Shown: positions 1-6,069, counted from the stretch's first letter. The stretch: 6,069 bases of DNA from an uncultured Oscillospiraceae bacterium (GCA_905233595.1 CAJOFI010000157.1:1-6069); one strand, 5' to 3'. The notes: generated by a model not told the origin, from the letters alone. Made by a program: numbers and translations.

Positions 1-1
1 C

Positions 2-1162
2 GATAACGCGCTCAAGTGCAAGTTCAATGGCGGTACGATCCCCATCGGCTATGTGATCGACGATGAGCAGCATTTTCAAGTCGATCCGATCACAGCGCCA
101 TATGTGCTGGAAGTGTTCAAACGCTACGACAAAGGCGCAACCATGACCGAACTCCGGGACTGGCTCAACGAGCAAGGTGTAAAGAACACTCGCGGCAATC
201 CGATCACCTATAACTCCATCCAGCACATGCTCTGTAACCGTCGTTACATCGGAGAGTTTGCTTTTCGGGATACGGTGATTCCTAACGGAATTCCAAGTAT
301 TGTGCCGGATGACCTCTTTGAACGAGTCCAGAAGAAACTGGAGGTCAATAAAAAGGCCCCGGCCCGTCACAAAGCCGAGGACGACTACCTGCTGACCACC
401 AAGATCTTCTGCGGCTACTGCGGCGCGTATCTCTGCGGGGAAAGCGGAACCGGGCGCAATGGGGTCTACCACTATTACAAGTGCGTTTCCGTGAAAAAGA
501 AACGTGCTGAGTGTCAGTGCAAGCCCGTGCGAAAGGTGTGGCTGGAGAATCTTGTAATGGAATCCATCATGACGATGATGTCGGATAGCCGTACCATTGA
601 CGCCATTGTCTCAACGGTGATGATTATGCAGGAGCAGGAGAGCACGGCGCTGCCGATGTACGAGCAGCAGCTGCAGGAGACCAACACCGGCATCAATAAC
701 CTGCTCAACGCGATCCAGCAAGGTATTCTGACGAAATCCACAAAGCAGAGGTTGGATGAGCTTGAGGCTACCCGTGATGATCTGGAAACCCGGATTGCGC
801 TGGAGAAGCTGGCCAAGCCCCGCGTCAGCGAGGAATATGTCCGGTTCTTCCTGGATCGCTTCCGCAATCTCGATACAACGAAGCTTGAGCATCGGAAAAT
901 GCTGATCGACATCTTCCTCAACTCGGTGTATGTGTACAACGACAGGATCGTAATTTCATGCAATTACAAGGACGGAACTAAAACTGTAAATTTTAGTGAA
1001 ATGGAGAGCGCGCTTACCCTGCGCGCCTCCGCTTCCGGTTCGGATTTGGATTGCCCCGGTGCACCACGTCAAAACAGGGCCGCAAGGTCATGTGGCGGCA
1101 CTTGCACCGCCATATCGACCGGCGACCTTGTTTTTCCTTTTCCCAAGCCCGCCCCATGCTAA
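2..1162 (+). CDS. Large serine recombinase, C-terminal part (5' end outside window)
   Basis: The frame is open from the window edge, so the catalytic resolvase domain with its serine lies upstream and cannot be judged. A GTG at 53 lies inside this frame and is not a credible start. Visible in the 386 residues: a Recombinase-type DNA-binding domain (about 10-120, with GGTIPIGYV and the CNRRYIGEF segment), a zinc-ribbon-like domain (CGYC near 137-140, then YYKC and CQC near 161-173), a glutamine/leucine-rich coiled-coil stretch (about 220-275), and the usual closing segment around NYKDGTKT (about 322). This order is typical of large serine integrases of conjugative elements and phages in Clostridia, which join attachment sites by serine-linked strand exchange. 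The last ~40 residues (GSDLDCPGAP onward) come from a repeat that contains a terminator hairpin, so the present stop at 1160-1162 may be secondary. Codon use is more mixed than in groEL, which suits transfer. Family confident; function of this copy unknown. Confidence 0.9.
   Translation, partial: DNALKCKFNGGTIPIGYVIDDEQHFQVDPITAPYVLEVFKRYDKGATMTELRDWLNEQGVKNTRGNPITYNSIQHMLCNRRYIGEFAFRDTVIPNGIPSIVPDDLFERVQKKLEVNKKAPARHKAEDDYLLTTKIFCGYCGAYLCGESGTGRNGVYHYYKCVSVKKKRAECQCKPVRKVWLENLVMESIMTMMSDSRTIDAIVSTVMIMQEQESTALPMYEQQLQETNTGINNLLNAIQQGILTKSTKQRLDELEATRDDLETRIALEKLAKPRVSEEYVRFFLDRFRNLDTTKLEHRKMLIDIFLNSVYVYNDRIVISCNYKDGTKTVNFSEMESALTLRASASGSDLDCPGAPRQNRAARSCGGTCTAISTGDLVFPFPKPAPC
1035..1143 (+). 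repeat. Recombinase-tail repeat, unit 1
   Basis: This 109-base unit matches 1171-1279 at all but four positions. It begins with CCGGTTCGGAT and encodes the GSDLDCPGAP tail of the recombinase in frame. Its second half is a long hairpin followed by a T-rich run. Only 27 bases separate it from unit 2. The 136-base offset is not a multiple of three, so the tail peptide is repeated in another frame downstream. Confidence 0.9.
1071..1141 (+). terminator. Hairpin terminator inside the recombinase reading frame
   Basis: The arms are 1071-1098 and 1107-1134. The outer nine pairs join AAAACAGGG to CCTTGTTTT, the inner nine join ATGTGGCGG to CCGCCATAT (one G.U), and the loop is CACTTGCA; a small internal mismatch region separates the two parts. 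The 3' side runs into TTTTTCCTTTT, giving a classical Rho-independent terminator on the + strand. The T-rich complement of the 5' arm could also stop minus-strand transcription. It ends about 20 bases before the recombinase stop codon. Confidence 0.75.
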
Positions 1163-1170
1163 CTTGATCA

Positions 1171-1279
1171 CCGGTTCGGATATGGATTGCCCCGGCGCAC
1201 CACGTCAAAACAAGGCCGCAAGGTCATGTGGCGGCACTTGCACCGCCACATCGACCGGCGACCTTGTTTTTCCTTTTCC
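1171..1279 (+). repeat. Recombinase-tail repeat, unit 2
   Basis: Second copy of the 109-base unit, four substitutions away from 1035-1143. In frame 3 it still reads GSDMDCPGAPRQN, the same tail peptide as the recombinase, although no recombinase body precedes it in that frame. It looks like the stranded tail end of another recombinase copy or a duplicated gene end. Nothing suggests it is translated as a separate gene: no ribosome binding site was seen. Confidence 0.88.
1207..1277 (+). terminator. Hairpin terminator of repeat unit 2
   Basis: Same fold as the hairpin at 1071-1134, with arms 1207-1234 and 1243-1270 and loop CACTTGCA, followed by TTTTTCCTTTT. Its two differences from copy 1 within the arms both turn a G.U pair into a Watson-Crick pair (A at 1213, C at 1249), so the stem is slightly stronger here. 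It probably acts as a back-up, possibly two-way, terminator at the end of the mobile region. Confidence 0.7.
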
Positions 1280-1312
1280 GCCGCAAACCCACTCCGTTGG
1301 GCTTTGCGGCGG
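1278..1312. other. Hairpin between tail repeats 2 and 3
   Basis: A further stem pairs CCGCCGCAAA (1278-1287) with TTTGCGGCGG (1303-1312) and then CCCA with TGGG, leaving a short loop. It fills most of the gap between the second hairpin and the third tail repeat. No T-run follows on the + strand; on the minus strand the stem is followed by GGAAAAGG, so it is not a classical terminator either way. Its role is unknown. Confidence 0.6.
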
Positions 1313-1314
1313 GA

Positions 1315-1353
1315 CCGGTTCGGATATGGATTCTCCACCGGCACCACCAAAAC
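1315..1353 (+). repeat. Recombinase-tail repeat, diverged partial unit 3
   Basis: The first 18 bases, CCGGTTCGGATATGGATT, are identical to the start of unit 2. The sequence then diverges but keeps the CACCAC and AAAACAGG landmarks and encodes GSDMDSPPAPP, a variant of the same recombinase tail. It is followed by a hairpin of unrelated stem sequence that begins with the same AAACAGG edge. The head is conserved while the hairpin is swapped, which suggests modular exchange at this place. Confidence 0.75.
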
Positions 1354-1394
1354 AGGGGCTGAGAAGTTTCAATAGCTTCTCAGCTCCTCTGTTT
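1350..1394 (+). terminator. Hairpin of tail repeat 3
   Basis: AAACAGGGGCTGAGAAG pairs with CTTCTCAGCTCCTCTGTTT around a loop of about nine bases, with a small bulge. The outer edge AAACAG/CTGTTT resembles the outer stem of the two hairpins upstream, but the inner stem is different. A TTTTT run follows only after eight more bases (1403-1407), so as a terminator it is less classical than the first two. Confidence 0.6.
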
Positions 1395-1562
1395 ATCGTA
1401 ACTTTTTGGGCAAATAACGCGCATTTTGCCGATGCCGTTGGCATGGCGTTGGCACAAAATATTGACCTCTAAACCCGCTTTTTGCGGTATGAAATCCGGT
1501 CAAAATGGCAATGAAAATGCCAATGAAGGGAGGCTTTACAGCCCCCCTTCGTGCTTTTATGC
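1395..1562. other. Non-coding stretch between repeat array and MITE
   Basis: No gene with a credible start or family resemblance was found here. It holds several small symmetrical sequences. ATGCC-GTT-GGCAT lies near 1433-1445 and is overlapped by two direct GTTGGCA copies. A nested inverted repeat joins TTGACC (1462-1467) to GGTCAA (1498-1503), with CCGC-TTTTT-GCGG inside it. TGGCA-N7-TGCCA lies near 1506-1522. Such clustered symmetry is often seen at the ends of integrated elements, so the boundary of the recombinase element may lie here, but no attachment site can be named from one copy. Confidence 0.4.
1525..1560 (+). terminator. Terminator-like hairpin before the MITE
   Basis: GAAGGG pairs with CCCTTC and, past one mismatch, GGCT pairs with AGCC around a TTAC loop (1525-1550). 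GTGCTTTTAT follows. The stem is good but the T-run is short and displaced, so termination strength is uncertain. It would shield groESL from transcription out of the mobile region. Confidence 0.5.
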
Positions 1563-1566
1563 TTAG

Positions 1567-1686
1567 GGAAGCGCTGATTAAATCCGGCGAGAGCGGATGC
1601 CGAGCAAATTTTCGTCGGATCAAGGCGCAAAAGTGCAGGAATACTTTGTGTATTTCAAACTCGAAGCTGGATTAATCAGCGCTTCC
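1567..1686. mobile_element. 120-bp MITE with IS5-like ends
   Basis: The left end reads GGAAGCGCTGATTAAATCC (1567-1585) and the right end is its inverted copy GGATTAATCAGCGCTTCC (1669-1686), differing by one A. The four bases just outside are TTAG on both sides (1563-1566 and 1687-1690), as expected for a target duplication. IS5-group transposases are known to duplicate YTAR, which TTAG fits, and IS5 ends also begin GGAAG. The 80-odd internal bases hold no transposase or credible gene, so the element would need a transposase from elsewhere. It sits about 65 bases upstream of the groESL -35 box. Assignment to the IS5 group is inference from ends and target. Confidence 0.8.
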
Positions 1687-1750
1687 TTAGGAACTGTTCC
1701 CTCCCCCGCGACATTTCACAAATTGTTCAGAACTTTTTTCCCGTGGGGGC

Positions 1751-1778
1751 TTGCAAAAACAGAAAATTGTGGTATCAT
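1751..1778 (+). promoter_or_regulatory. groESL vegetative promoter
   Basis: TTGCAA (1751-1756) and TATCAT (1773-1778) are 16 bases apart and resemble SigA -35 and -10 boxes. Transcription would start near 1784-1786, inside the left arm of the CIRCE operator, which is the usual arrangement for HrcA-repressed heat-shock operons in Firmicutes. A short stem (CCCCCGCG 1703-1710 with CGTGGGGG 1742-1749) lies just upstream of the -35 box. Confidence 0.7.
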
Positions 1779-1779
1779 A

Positions 1780-1820
1780 AGCATCGTTAGCACTCATGGT
1801 TTTTGAGTGCTAACGATGCT
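1780..1820. promoter_or_regulatory. CIRCE operator (HrcA binding site), extended
   Basis: The core TTAGCACTC (1787-1795), nine spacer bases, then GAGTGCTAA (1805-1813) is the exact CIRCE consensus bound by the heat-shock repressor HrcA. Here the palindrome continues perfectly for seven more bases on each side (AGCATCG and CGATGCT), giving 16-base arms. HrcA bound here would block the promoter at 1751-1778; unfolding stress titrates the repressor. Part of the palindrome is also transcribed and would form a hairpin at or near the 5' end of the mRNA. Confidence 0.97.
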
Positions 1821-1855
1821 GAATTTTGTAATATACTTTTATGGAGGGATAGATT

Positions 1856-2140
1856 ATGAAACTCAAACCCCTGGCCGATCGTGTGGTTCTCCGGCAGAAC
1901 GCCGCTGAGGAGAAGACCGCTTCCGGTATCTTCCTCACCCCGTCCGCGCAGGAGAAGCCCGAAATCTACGAAGTCGTCGAGGTGGGCCCCGGCGGTCTGG
2001 TGGACGGCAACGAGGTCAAGATGATCGTCACCGCGGGGCAGAACGTCCTCGTCGGCAAGTACAGCGGCAGCAAGGTCAAGCTGGACGATCAGGAGTACAC
2101 CATCGTGCGCCAGTCCGACATTCTGGCCATCATTGAGTAA
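1856..2140 (+). CDS. groES: Co-chaperonin GroES (Hsp10)
   Basis: GroES forms the seven-membered lid that closes the GroEL cavity in the cytoplasm and allows ATP-driven folding of captured proteins. The 94-residue product has the normal family length. It opens with MKLKPLADRVVLR, carries the mobile loop that docks on GroEL (about 17-33, with TASGIFL in place of the commoner GIVL-type tip), then the EVVEVGPG strand and ends SDILAIIE. The ATG is fixed by GGAGGG at 1843-1848, seven bases upstream. It is the first gene of the CIRCE-controlled operon and lies 25 bases before groEL. Nothing suggests damage. Confidence 0.98.
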   Translation: MKLKPLADRVVLRQNAAEEKTASGIFLTPSAQEKPEIYEVVEVGPGGLVDGNEVKMIVTAGQNVLVGKYSGSKVKLDDQEYTIVRQSDILAIIE

Positions 2141-2162
2141 AAAATTGCAGGAGGCATTTTGA

Positions 2163-3791
<1,629 letters not shown>

Positions 3792-3873
3792 TCGAGACGA
3801 AAAGGTCTTGAGAAACGCTCGCTTTTCGGCGTAGGGCTGCCCGTAGCTGCACCGGCTTTACGCCAAAAGCGTT
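3792..3873 (+). other. Stem-loops in the groEL 3' untranslated region
   Basis: Directly after the groEL stop (3789-3791), TCGAGAC (3792-3798) pairs with GTCTTGA (3805-3811) with one G.U and loop GAAAAG. A larger fold follows: AACGC (3814-3818) pairs with GCGTT (3869-3873), TTTT with AAAA, and GGCGTA with TACGCC, with small bulges and a GC-rich apical region. These lie before the terminator hairpin, so the operon mRNA ends in three stem-loops. The folds are visible; a role in mRNA stability or as a released small RNA is only a possibility. Confidence 0.5.
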
Positions 3874-3887
3874 CCGTATGAAATGAG

Positions 3888-3931
3888 ATCCCCCAGGGAA
3901 TGAGCTTTCGCTCGTCCCCTGGGGGATTTTT
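3888..3931 (+). terminator. groESL Rho-independent terminator
   Basis: ATCCCCCAGGG followed by AATGAGC pairs with GCTCGTCCCCTGGGGGAT around a TTTC loop (3888-3927), with one mismatch and one G.U, then TTTTTAT. It ends about 25 bases before the stop of the convergent yitT-like gene. On the minus strand the stem is followed by CTCATTTC, so termination in that direction would be weaker. Confidence 0.92.
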
Positions 3932-3954
3932 ATACGATGCAGGGAATACAGTTC

Positions 3955-4820
3955 CTAATCTCCATCGACCTTAAAGCCCTCGCCGTGTACCTCGGTGGAG
4001 TCGGTGACGTAGGTGAAGGCGGCGGGGTCTGTCTGCCGGATGAGGCGCAGCGTCTGGGCAAGCACGTTGCGGCGCGTCACCGTGACCACCATCTGCTTAT
4101 CCTTCCCGGTGTAGCCGCCCTGCGCGCTCAGGAGCGTGGTGCCGCGCCCGGTCTGCTCGTTGAGCGCGCGGGAGATCTCCTCCCCCCGCTCGGTGATGAC
4201 GTAGATGACCTTCGCGTAGTCCACGCCCTGCGCCAGCGCGTCGATGACCTTGGAGGAGAGATAGATCGTGATCGCGGAATAGAGCGCGACCTCAACATCC
4301 CGGAAGATCAGCACCGCAATGGCCACCACAGCCGCGTCGATGAGCAGGAGCATGATGCCGTTTGGCACGTTGGGGAAGGGCTTTTTCAGCAGCAGCGCCG
4401 CAAGATCGGTGCCCCCGGTGCTGATGCCGCGCAGGAACAGGATGCCCACGCCCAGCCCCGACAGCACGCCGCCCGCCACCGCCGCGAGCAGCTCATTGTT
4501 GCTGTAGCCCGGCAGGATCGCGCCGAAGAGGTCGATGAAGGCCGAGACGTCGCCACCAGCGTCATCGTCAGCGCGCGCAGACCCAGCAGCCGCCATGCCG
4601 CAAGCAGCAGCGGCACATTCAGCAGCAGCGCCCACACGCCCACGCTGACGGGCGAAACGTAGGCCAGCGCCGTGGCAAGCCCCGAAACGCCGCCCGGCGC
4701 AATGTCGTTCGGCACCGTGAAGGCCGCGACCGCCAGCGCCACCAGCGCGCTCCCCGCCGCCGAGTAGATCAGATCCAGCAAAAAGCCCTTCCAGCCCTGC
4801 GGTGCAAGCTCTTTTCTCAT
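3955..4820 (-). pseudogene. YitT-family membrane protein gene with an apparent frameshift
   Basis: The start ATG (4818-4820) has GGAGGGG six bases upstream. The first 91 residues read MRKELAPQGWKGFLLDLIYS onward, with hydrophobic segments and the PNDIAPGGVSGLA motif of the YitT/DUF161 membrane domain. That frame then turns to Arg/Ser-rich nonsense, and the family sequence resumes in another frame as SAFIDLFGAILPGYS, then FLRGISTGGTDLAALLL and a soluble C-terminal DUF2179-type domain (GYTGKDKQMVVTVTRR...VTDSTEV) ending at 3955. Restoring one base near 4548-4549 would join the halves as LVAT-VSAFIDLF and give about 288 residues, the normal family length. This is either a sequencing or assembly error or a recent one-base deletion. 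YitT proteins are predicted integral membrane proteins of poorly known function, so the substrate is unknown. Confidence 0.85.
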
Positions 4821-4858
4821 GGAACGCCCCTCCGTTGTCCTCGCTGCTCTCTGCGAGT

Positions 4859-4887
4859 ATCATAGCACGTTTCCGTCTCCGTGGCAA
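4859..4887 (-). promoter_or_regulatory. Promoter of the yitT-like gene
   Basis: Read on the minus strand, TTGCCA (4882-4887) and TATGAT (4859-4864) are separated by exactly 17 bases, a near-consensus SigA promoter. The -10 box lies 38 bases from the ATG. This makes the yitT-like gene independent of the AbrB-type gene upstream on the same strand. Confidence 0.75.
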
Positions 4888-5170
4888 GAAGCACGAAAGG
4901 GCAAGTCTGAAAACGCAGGTCTGGTGATGCGCCGGGCTGGCGTTTTTAGAGATGCCAGACAAGGGATGTGAAAAAAGCCTTTTCACATCCCTGGCGCTTC
5001 CGGTGTTCCGTTTTCAGAGCTGCCCGCAAGTGATTTCGGAGCAGTTCAAGTACCCTTCCAGCAAAAGCAGCAAGCATCGCTTCCATTGGCGGCCGCAGGC
5101 AGTCTGACCGTAAGCCCTCGCAAAAAGCTCCCGAGCCTGTCTGAAAACCGAAAGCCGGGGCTTGGCCGCC
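4888..5170. other. Intergenic region with an imperfect palindromic element
   Basis: No gene is convincing here. TCTGAAAACG (4906-4915) recurs inverted as CGTTTTCAGA (5009-5018), and the similarity continues inward imperfectly through GCGCC. At the centre a perfect hairpin joins AGGGATGTGAAAA to TTTTCACATCCCT (4962-4974 and 4980-4992). GTCTGAAAAC occurs once more at 5139-5148. The shape recalls a small palindromic repeat element or an attenuating structure after the AbrB-type gene. On the minus strand a stop-free stretch runs from the AbrB-type stop to 4946 and contains an ATG at 5084-5086 (46 codons), but no ribosome binding site precedes it. Confidence 0.5.
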
Positions 5171-5416
5171 TTACAGCTCGGCCTTCAGCTTCGCGATGCA
5201 GTCCTCGCAGACGTTGCGCCCCTTGAAGCTCACAATATTCTTCGTGCTGTCACAGAACACACAGGCCGCCTCGTATTTGCGGAGAATAATGCTCTCCCCC
5301 TCGACATATATTTCCAGTGCATCCTTTTCCGCAATATCCAGCGTCCGGCGCATCTCGATCGGCAAAACGATCCGCCCCAGCTCATCCACCTTGCGGACGA
5401 TACCAGTTGATTTCAT
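5171..5416 (-). CDS. AbrB/SpoVT-type transcriptional regulator with CxxC tail
   Basis: The 81-residue product begins with a swapped-hairpin AbrB/MazE/SpoVT DNA-binding domain (about 1-47): GIVRKVDELGRIVLPIEMRR is the hallmark strand-turn-strand segment. It continues with EIYVEGESIILRKY and then a small Cys-rich tail, CVFC (52-55) and CEDC (70-73), which could bind zinc. Dimeric proteins of this family act as transition-state or sporulation regulators binding AT-rich DNA; the targets of this one are unknown. The ATG (5414-5416) is fixed by AGGAGG at 5423-5428, six bases upstream. The gene is divergent from spmA across 154 bases. No antitoxin-toxin pairing is visible, because no toxin gene follows. 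The family is confident; the symbol abrB is not assigned because orthology is unproven. Confidence 0.92.
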   Translation of the reverse strand: MKSTGIVRKVDELGRIVLPIEMRRTLDIAEKDALEIYVEGESIILRKYEAACVFCDSTKNIVSFKGRNVCEDCIAKLKAEL

Positions 5417-5478
5417 CCTCTTCCTCCTAAATCCCTAAAAGTTAAGCTCGCAATGCCCCGCCCGGAACGGCTGAAGCT

Positions 5479-5508
5479 TGCTCACTCTCGTATGATGTTA
5501 ATTATTAT
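5479..5508 (+). promoter_or_regulatory. Possible spmA promoter
   Basis: TTGCTC (5479-5484) and TATTAT (5503-5508), 18 bases apart, could serve as a SigA-like promoter toward spmA. The -10 overlaps that of the divergent regulator, so the two would compete. In Bacillus subtilis spmA belongs to a SigE-dependent operon; no clear SigE sequence was recognised here, so this call is weak. Confidence 0.3.
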
Positions 5509-5531
5509 ACCATATTCGACAAAGTCTGCAA
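5504..5531 (-). promoter_or_regulatory. Promoter of the AbrB-type regulator
   Basis: On the minus strand, TTGCAG (5526-5531) and the perfect -10 box TATAAT (5504-5509) are 16 bases apart. The expected start near 5497 leaves a leader of about 80 bases before the ATG. It lies in the AT-rich divergent region shared with spmA. Confidence 0.75.
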
Positions 5532-5570
5532 CAACAAATTTCTTAAAATTTAATTTTGGAGGAAAATTTT

Positions 5571-6069
5571 ATGTTGTCCTGTATTCTATGCGCGCTCTAT
5601 CTCAGCGCCATTCTCTCCGCCGCGGCCACCGGACAGACTGACGCGGGCAGCGCGATGATGGAGGGAGCCGAACAGGCTGTGCGCTTTTGTCTGACGCTGT
5701 CGGGCTCGCTCTGTCTCTGGAGCGGGGCGCTGGAACTGTTGGAGCGTATCGGCGGCGCCTCGGCGCTGGGTCGGGCGCTGCGCCCGCTGCTGGGGCGGCT
5801 GTTCCCGCGCTGCGCGAAGGACGGCGCCGCCTTTTCCGCCTTGACGGAGAACGTGAGCGCAAACCTCCTCGGTCTCGGCAATGCCGCTACACCCGCCGGT
5901 ATTCGCGCGGTCAAGCGCATGGCGCAGCTCGGGGTGGAGGACGAGCTGGGTCTCTTCGTCGTGCTCAACACCGCCTCCATCCAGCTTCTGCCGACGACCA
6001 TCGCCTCCCTGCGCGCCGCTGCCGGGGCGCGCGCCCCCTTTGACGTTCTGCCTGCGGTGCTGCTCTCCT
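5571..6069 (+). CDS. spmA: Spore maturation protein A, N-terminal part (3' end outside window)
   Basis: The frame opens at ATG 5571 behind GGAGG (5558-5562, eight bases) and stays open to the window edge, giving 166 residues. The sequence has a hydrophobic first segment, the EGAEQAVRFCLTL region, a second hydrophobic segment with LWSGALELLERIG, LRPLLGRLFPR, and the conserved blocks ANLLGLGNAATPAGIRA (about 97-113) and LNTASIQLLPTTI (132-144), all typical of SpmA/nucleoside-recognition (Gate-domain) membrane proteins. SpmA and SpmB in Bacillus work with DacB in spore core dehydration and cortex maturation; spmB would be expected next, beyond the edge. Shorter open stretches in other frames here are shadows. 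The N-terminus is unusually Cys-containing (SCILC). Divergent from an AbrB/SpoVT-type regulator, which may control it. Confidence 0.9.
   Translation, partial: MLSCILCALYLSAILSAAATGQTDAGSAMMEGAEQAVRFCLTLSGSLCLWSGALELLERIGGASALGRALRPLLGRLFPRCAKDGAAFSALTENVSANLLGLGNAATPAGIRAVKRMAQLGVEDELGLFVVLNTASIQLLPTTIASLRAAAGARAPFDVLPAVLLS

Noticed and set aside
1035..1394. CRISPR-like array
   Set aside because: Only three units, with long imperfect repeats, unequal hairpin-containing spacing and no cas genes; it does not have the form of a CRISPR array.
996..1472. Open frame of 158 codons on the + strand after the recombinase
   Set aside because: No ribosome binding site; it runs through three hairpins, and its only recognisable parts are the repeated recombinase tail peptides. 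Treated as repeat scars, not a gene.
1690..1733. GGAACTGTTCC and GTTCAGAAC palindromes as LexA-type operators
   Set aside because: The spacing between half-sites is one base, whereas Gram-positive LexA boxes need four between GAAC and GTTC.
1597..1806. 69-codon open frame from the MITE to the CIRCE
   Set aside because: It starts inside a mobile element and ends within the groESL operator, with no ribosome binding site or family resemblance.
3937..4662. 241-codon + strand open frame opposite the yitT-like gene
   Set aside because: Antisense shadow rich in Arg, Gly, Asp and His; no ribosome binding site and no domain recognised.
4549..4986. N-terminal extension of the minus-strand frame that carries the C-terminal half of the YitT protein
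   Set aside because: The upstream part is out of frame with the true YitT N-terminus, overlaps the promoter and has no family similarity. The real start is at 4820 in the other frame.
4946..5086. 46-codon minus-strand frame beginning MEAMLAAF, following the AbrB-type gene
   Set aside because: No ribosome binding site, spans the palindromic element, and a stop-free run of this length is not unusual in GC-rich DNA. Kept as a note only.
5597..6001. Minus-strand and alternative-frame open stretches over spmA
   Set aside because: Arg/Pro/Ser-rich shadows of the spmA frame that begins at 5571.

Overview
The window looks like chromosomal DNA from a spore-forming gut-type Clostridia (Firmicutes/Bacillota), probably Oscillospiraceae or a relative. 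This rests on a CIRCE-controlled groES-groEL operon, strong Shine-Dalgarno sites before every complete gene, a YitT-family membrane protein, an AbrB/SpoVT-type regulator and a spore maturation protein A (SpmA) gene, all in GC-rich codons. The genus assignment is inference; no rRNA or other taxonomic marker is present.

Layout. (1) 2-1162 (+): the C-terminal part of a large serine recombinase, cut by the left window edge and more mixed in codon use than groEL. This is the end of a mobile element. (2) 1035-1394: an array of three related recombinase-tail repeats, each followed by its own strong hairpin, with a fourth hairpin between units 2 and 3. The first hairpin lies inside the recombinase reading frame. 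(3) 1395-1855: a non-coding stretch with small inverted repeats, a terminator-like hairpin, a 120-bp MITE with IS5-like ends flanked by TTAG, then the groESL promoter and an unusually long CIRCE palindrome. (4) 1856-3791 (+): groES and groEL, followed by two stem-loops and a strong terminator. (5) 3955-4820 (-): a YitT-family gene broken by an apparent one-base deletion, with its own good promoter. (6) 4888-5170: no convincing gene; an imperfect palindromic structure around a perfect 13-bp hairpin. (7) 5171-5416 (-): a small AbrB-type regulator with a CxxC...CxxC tail. (8) 5571-6069 (+): spmA, divergent from the regulator and cut by the right window edge.

How the parts fit. GroES and GroEL form one heat-shock operon under HrcA/CIRCE control. 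The regulator and spmA share a short AT-rich divergent promoter region, so co-regulation is plausible. The yitT-like gene points the same way as the regulator but has its own promoter. The most unusual part is the recombinase-tail/hairpin array, which may be scars of repeated integration or tail exchange at one site.
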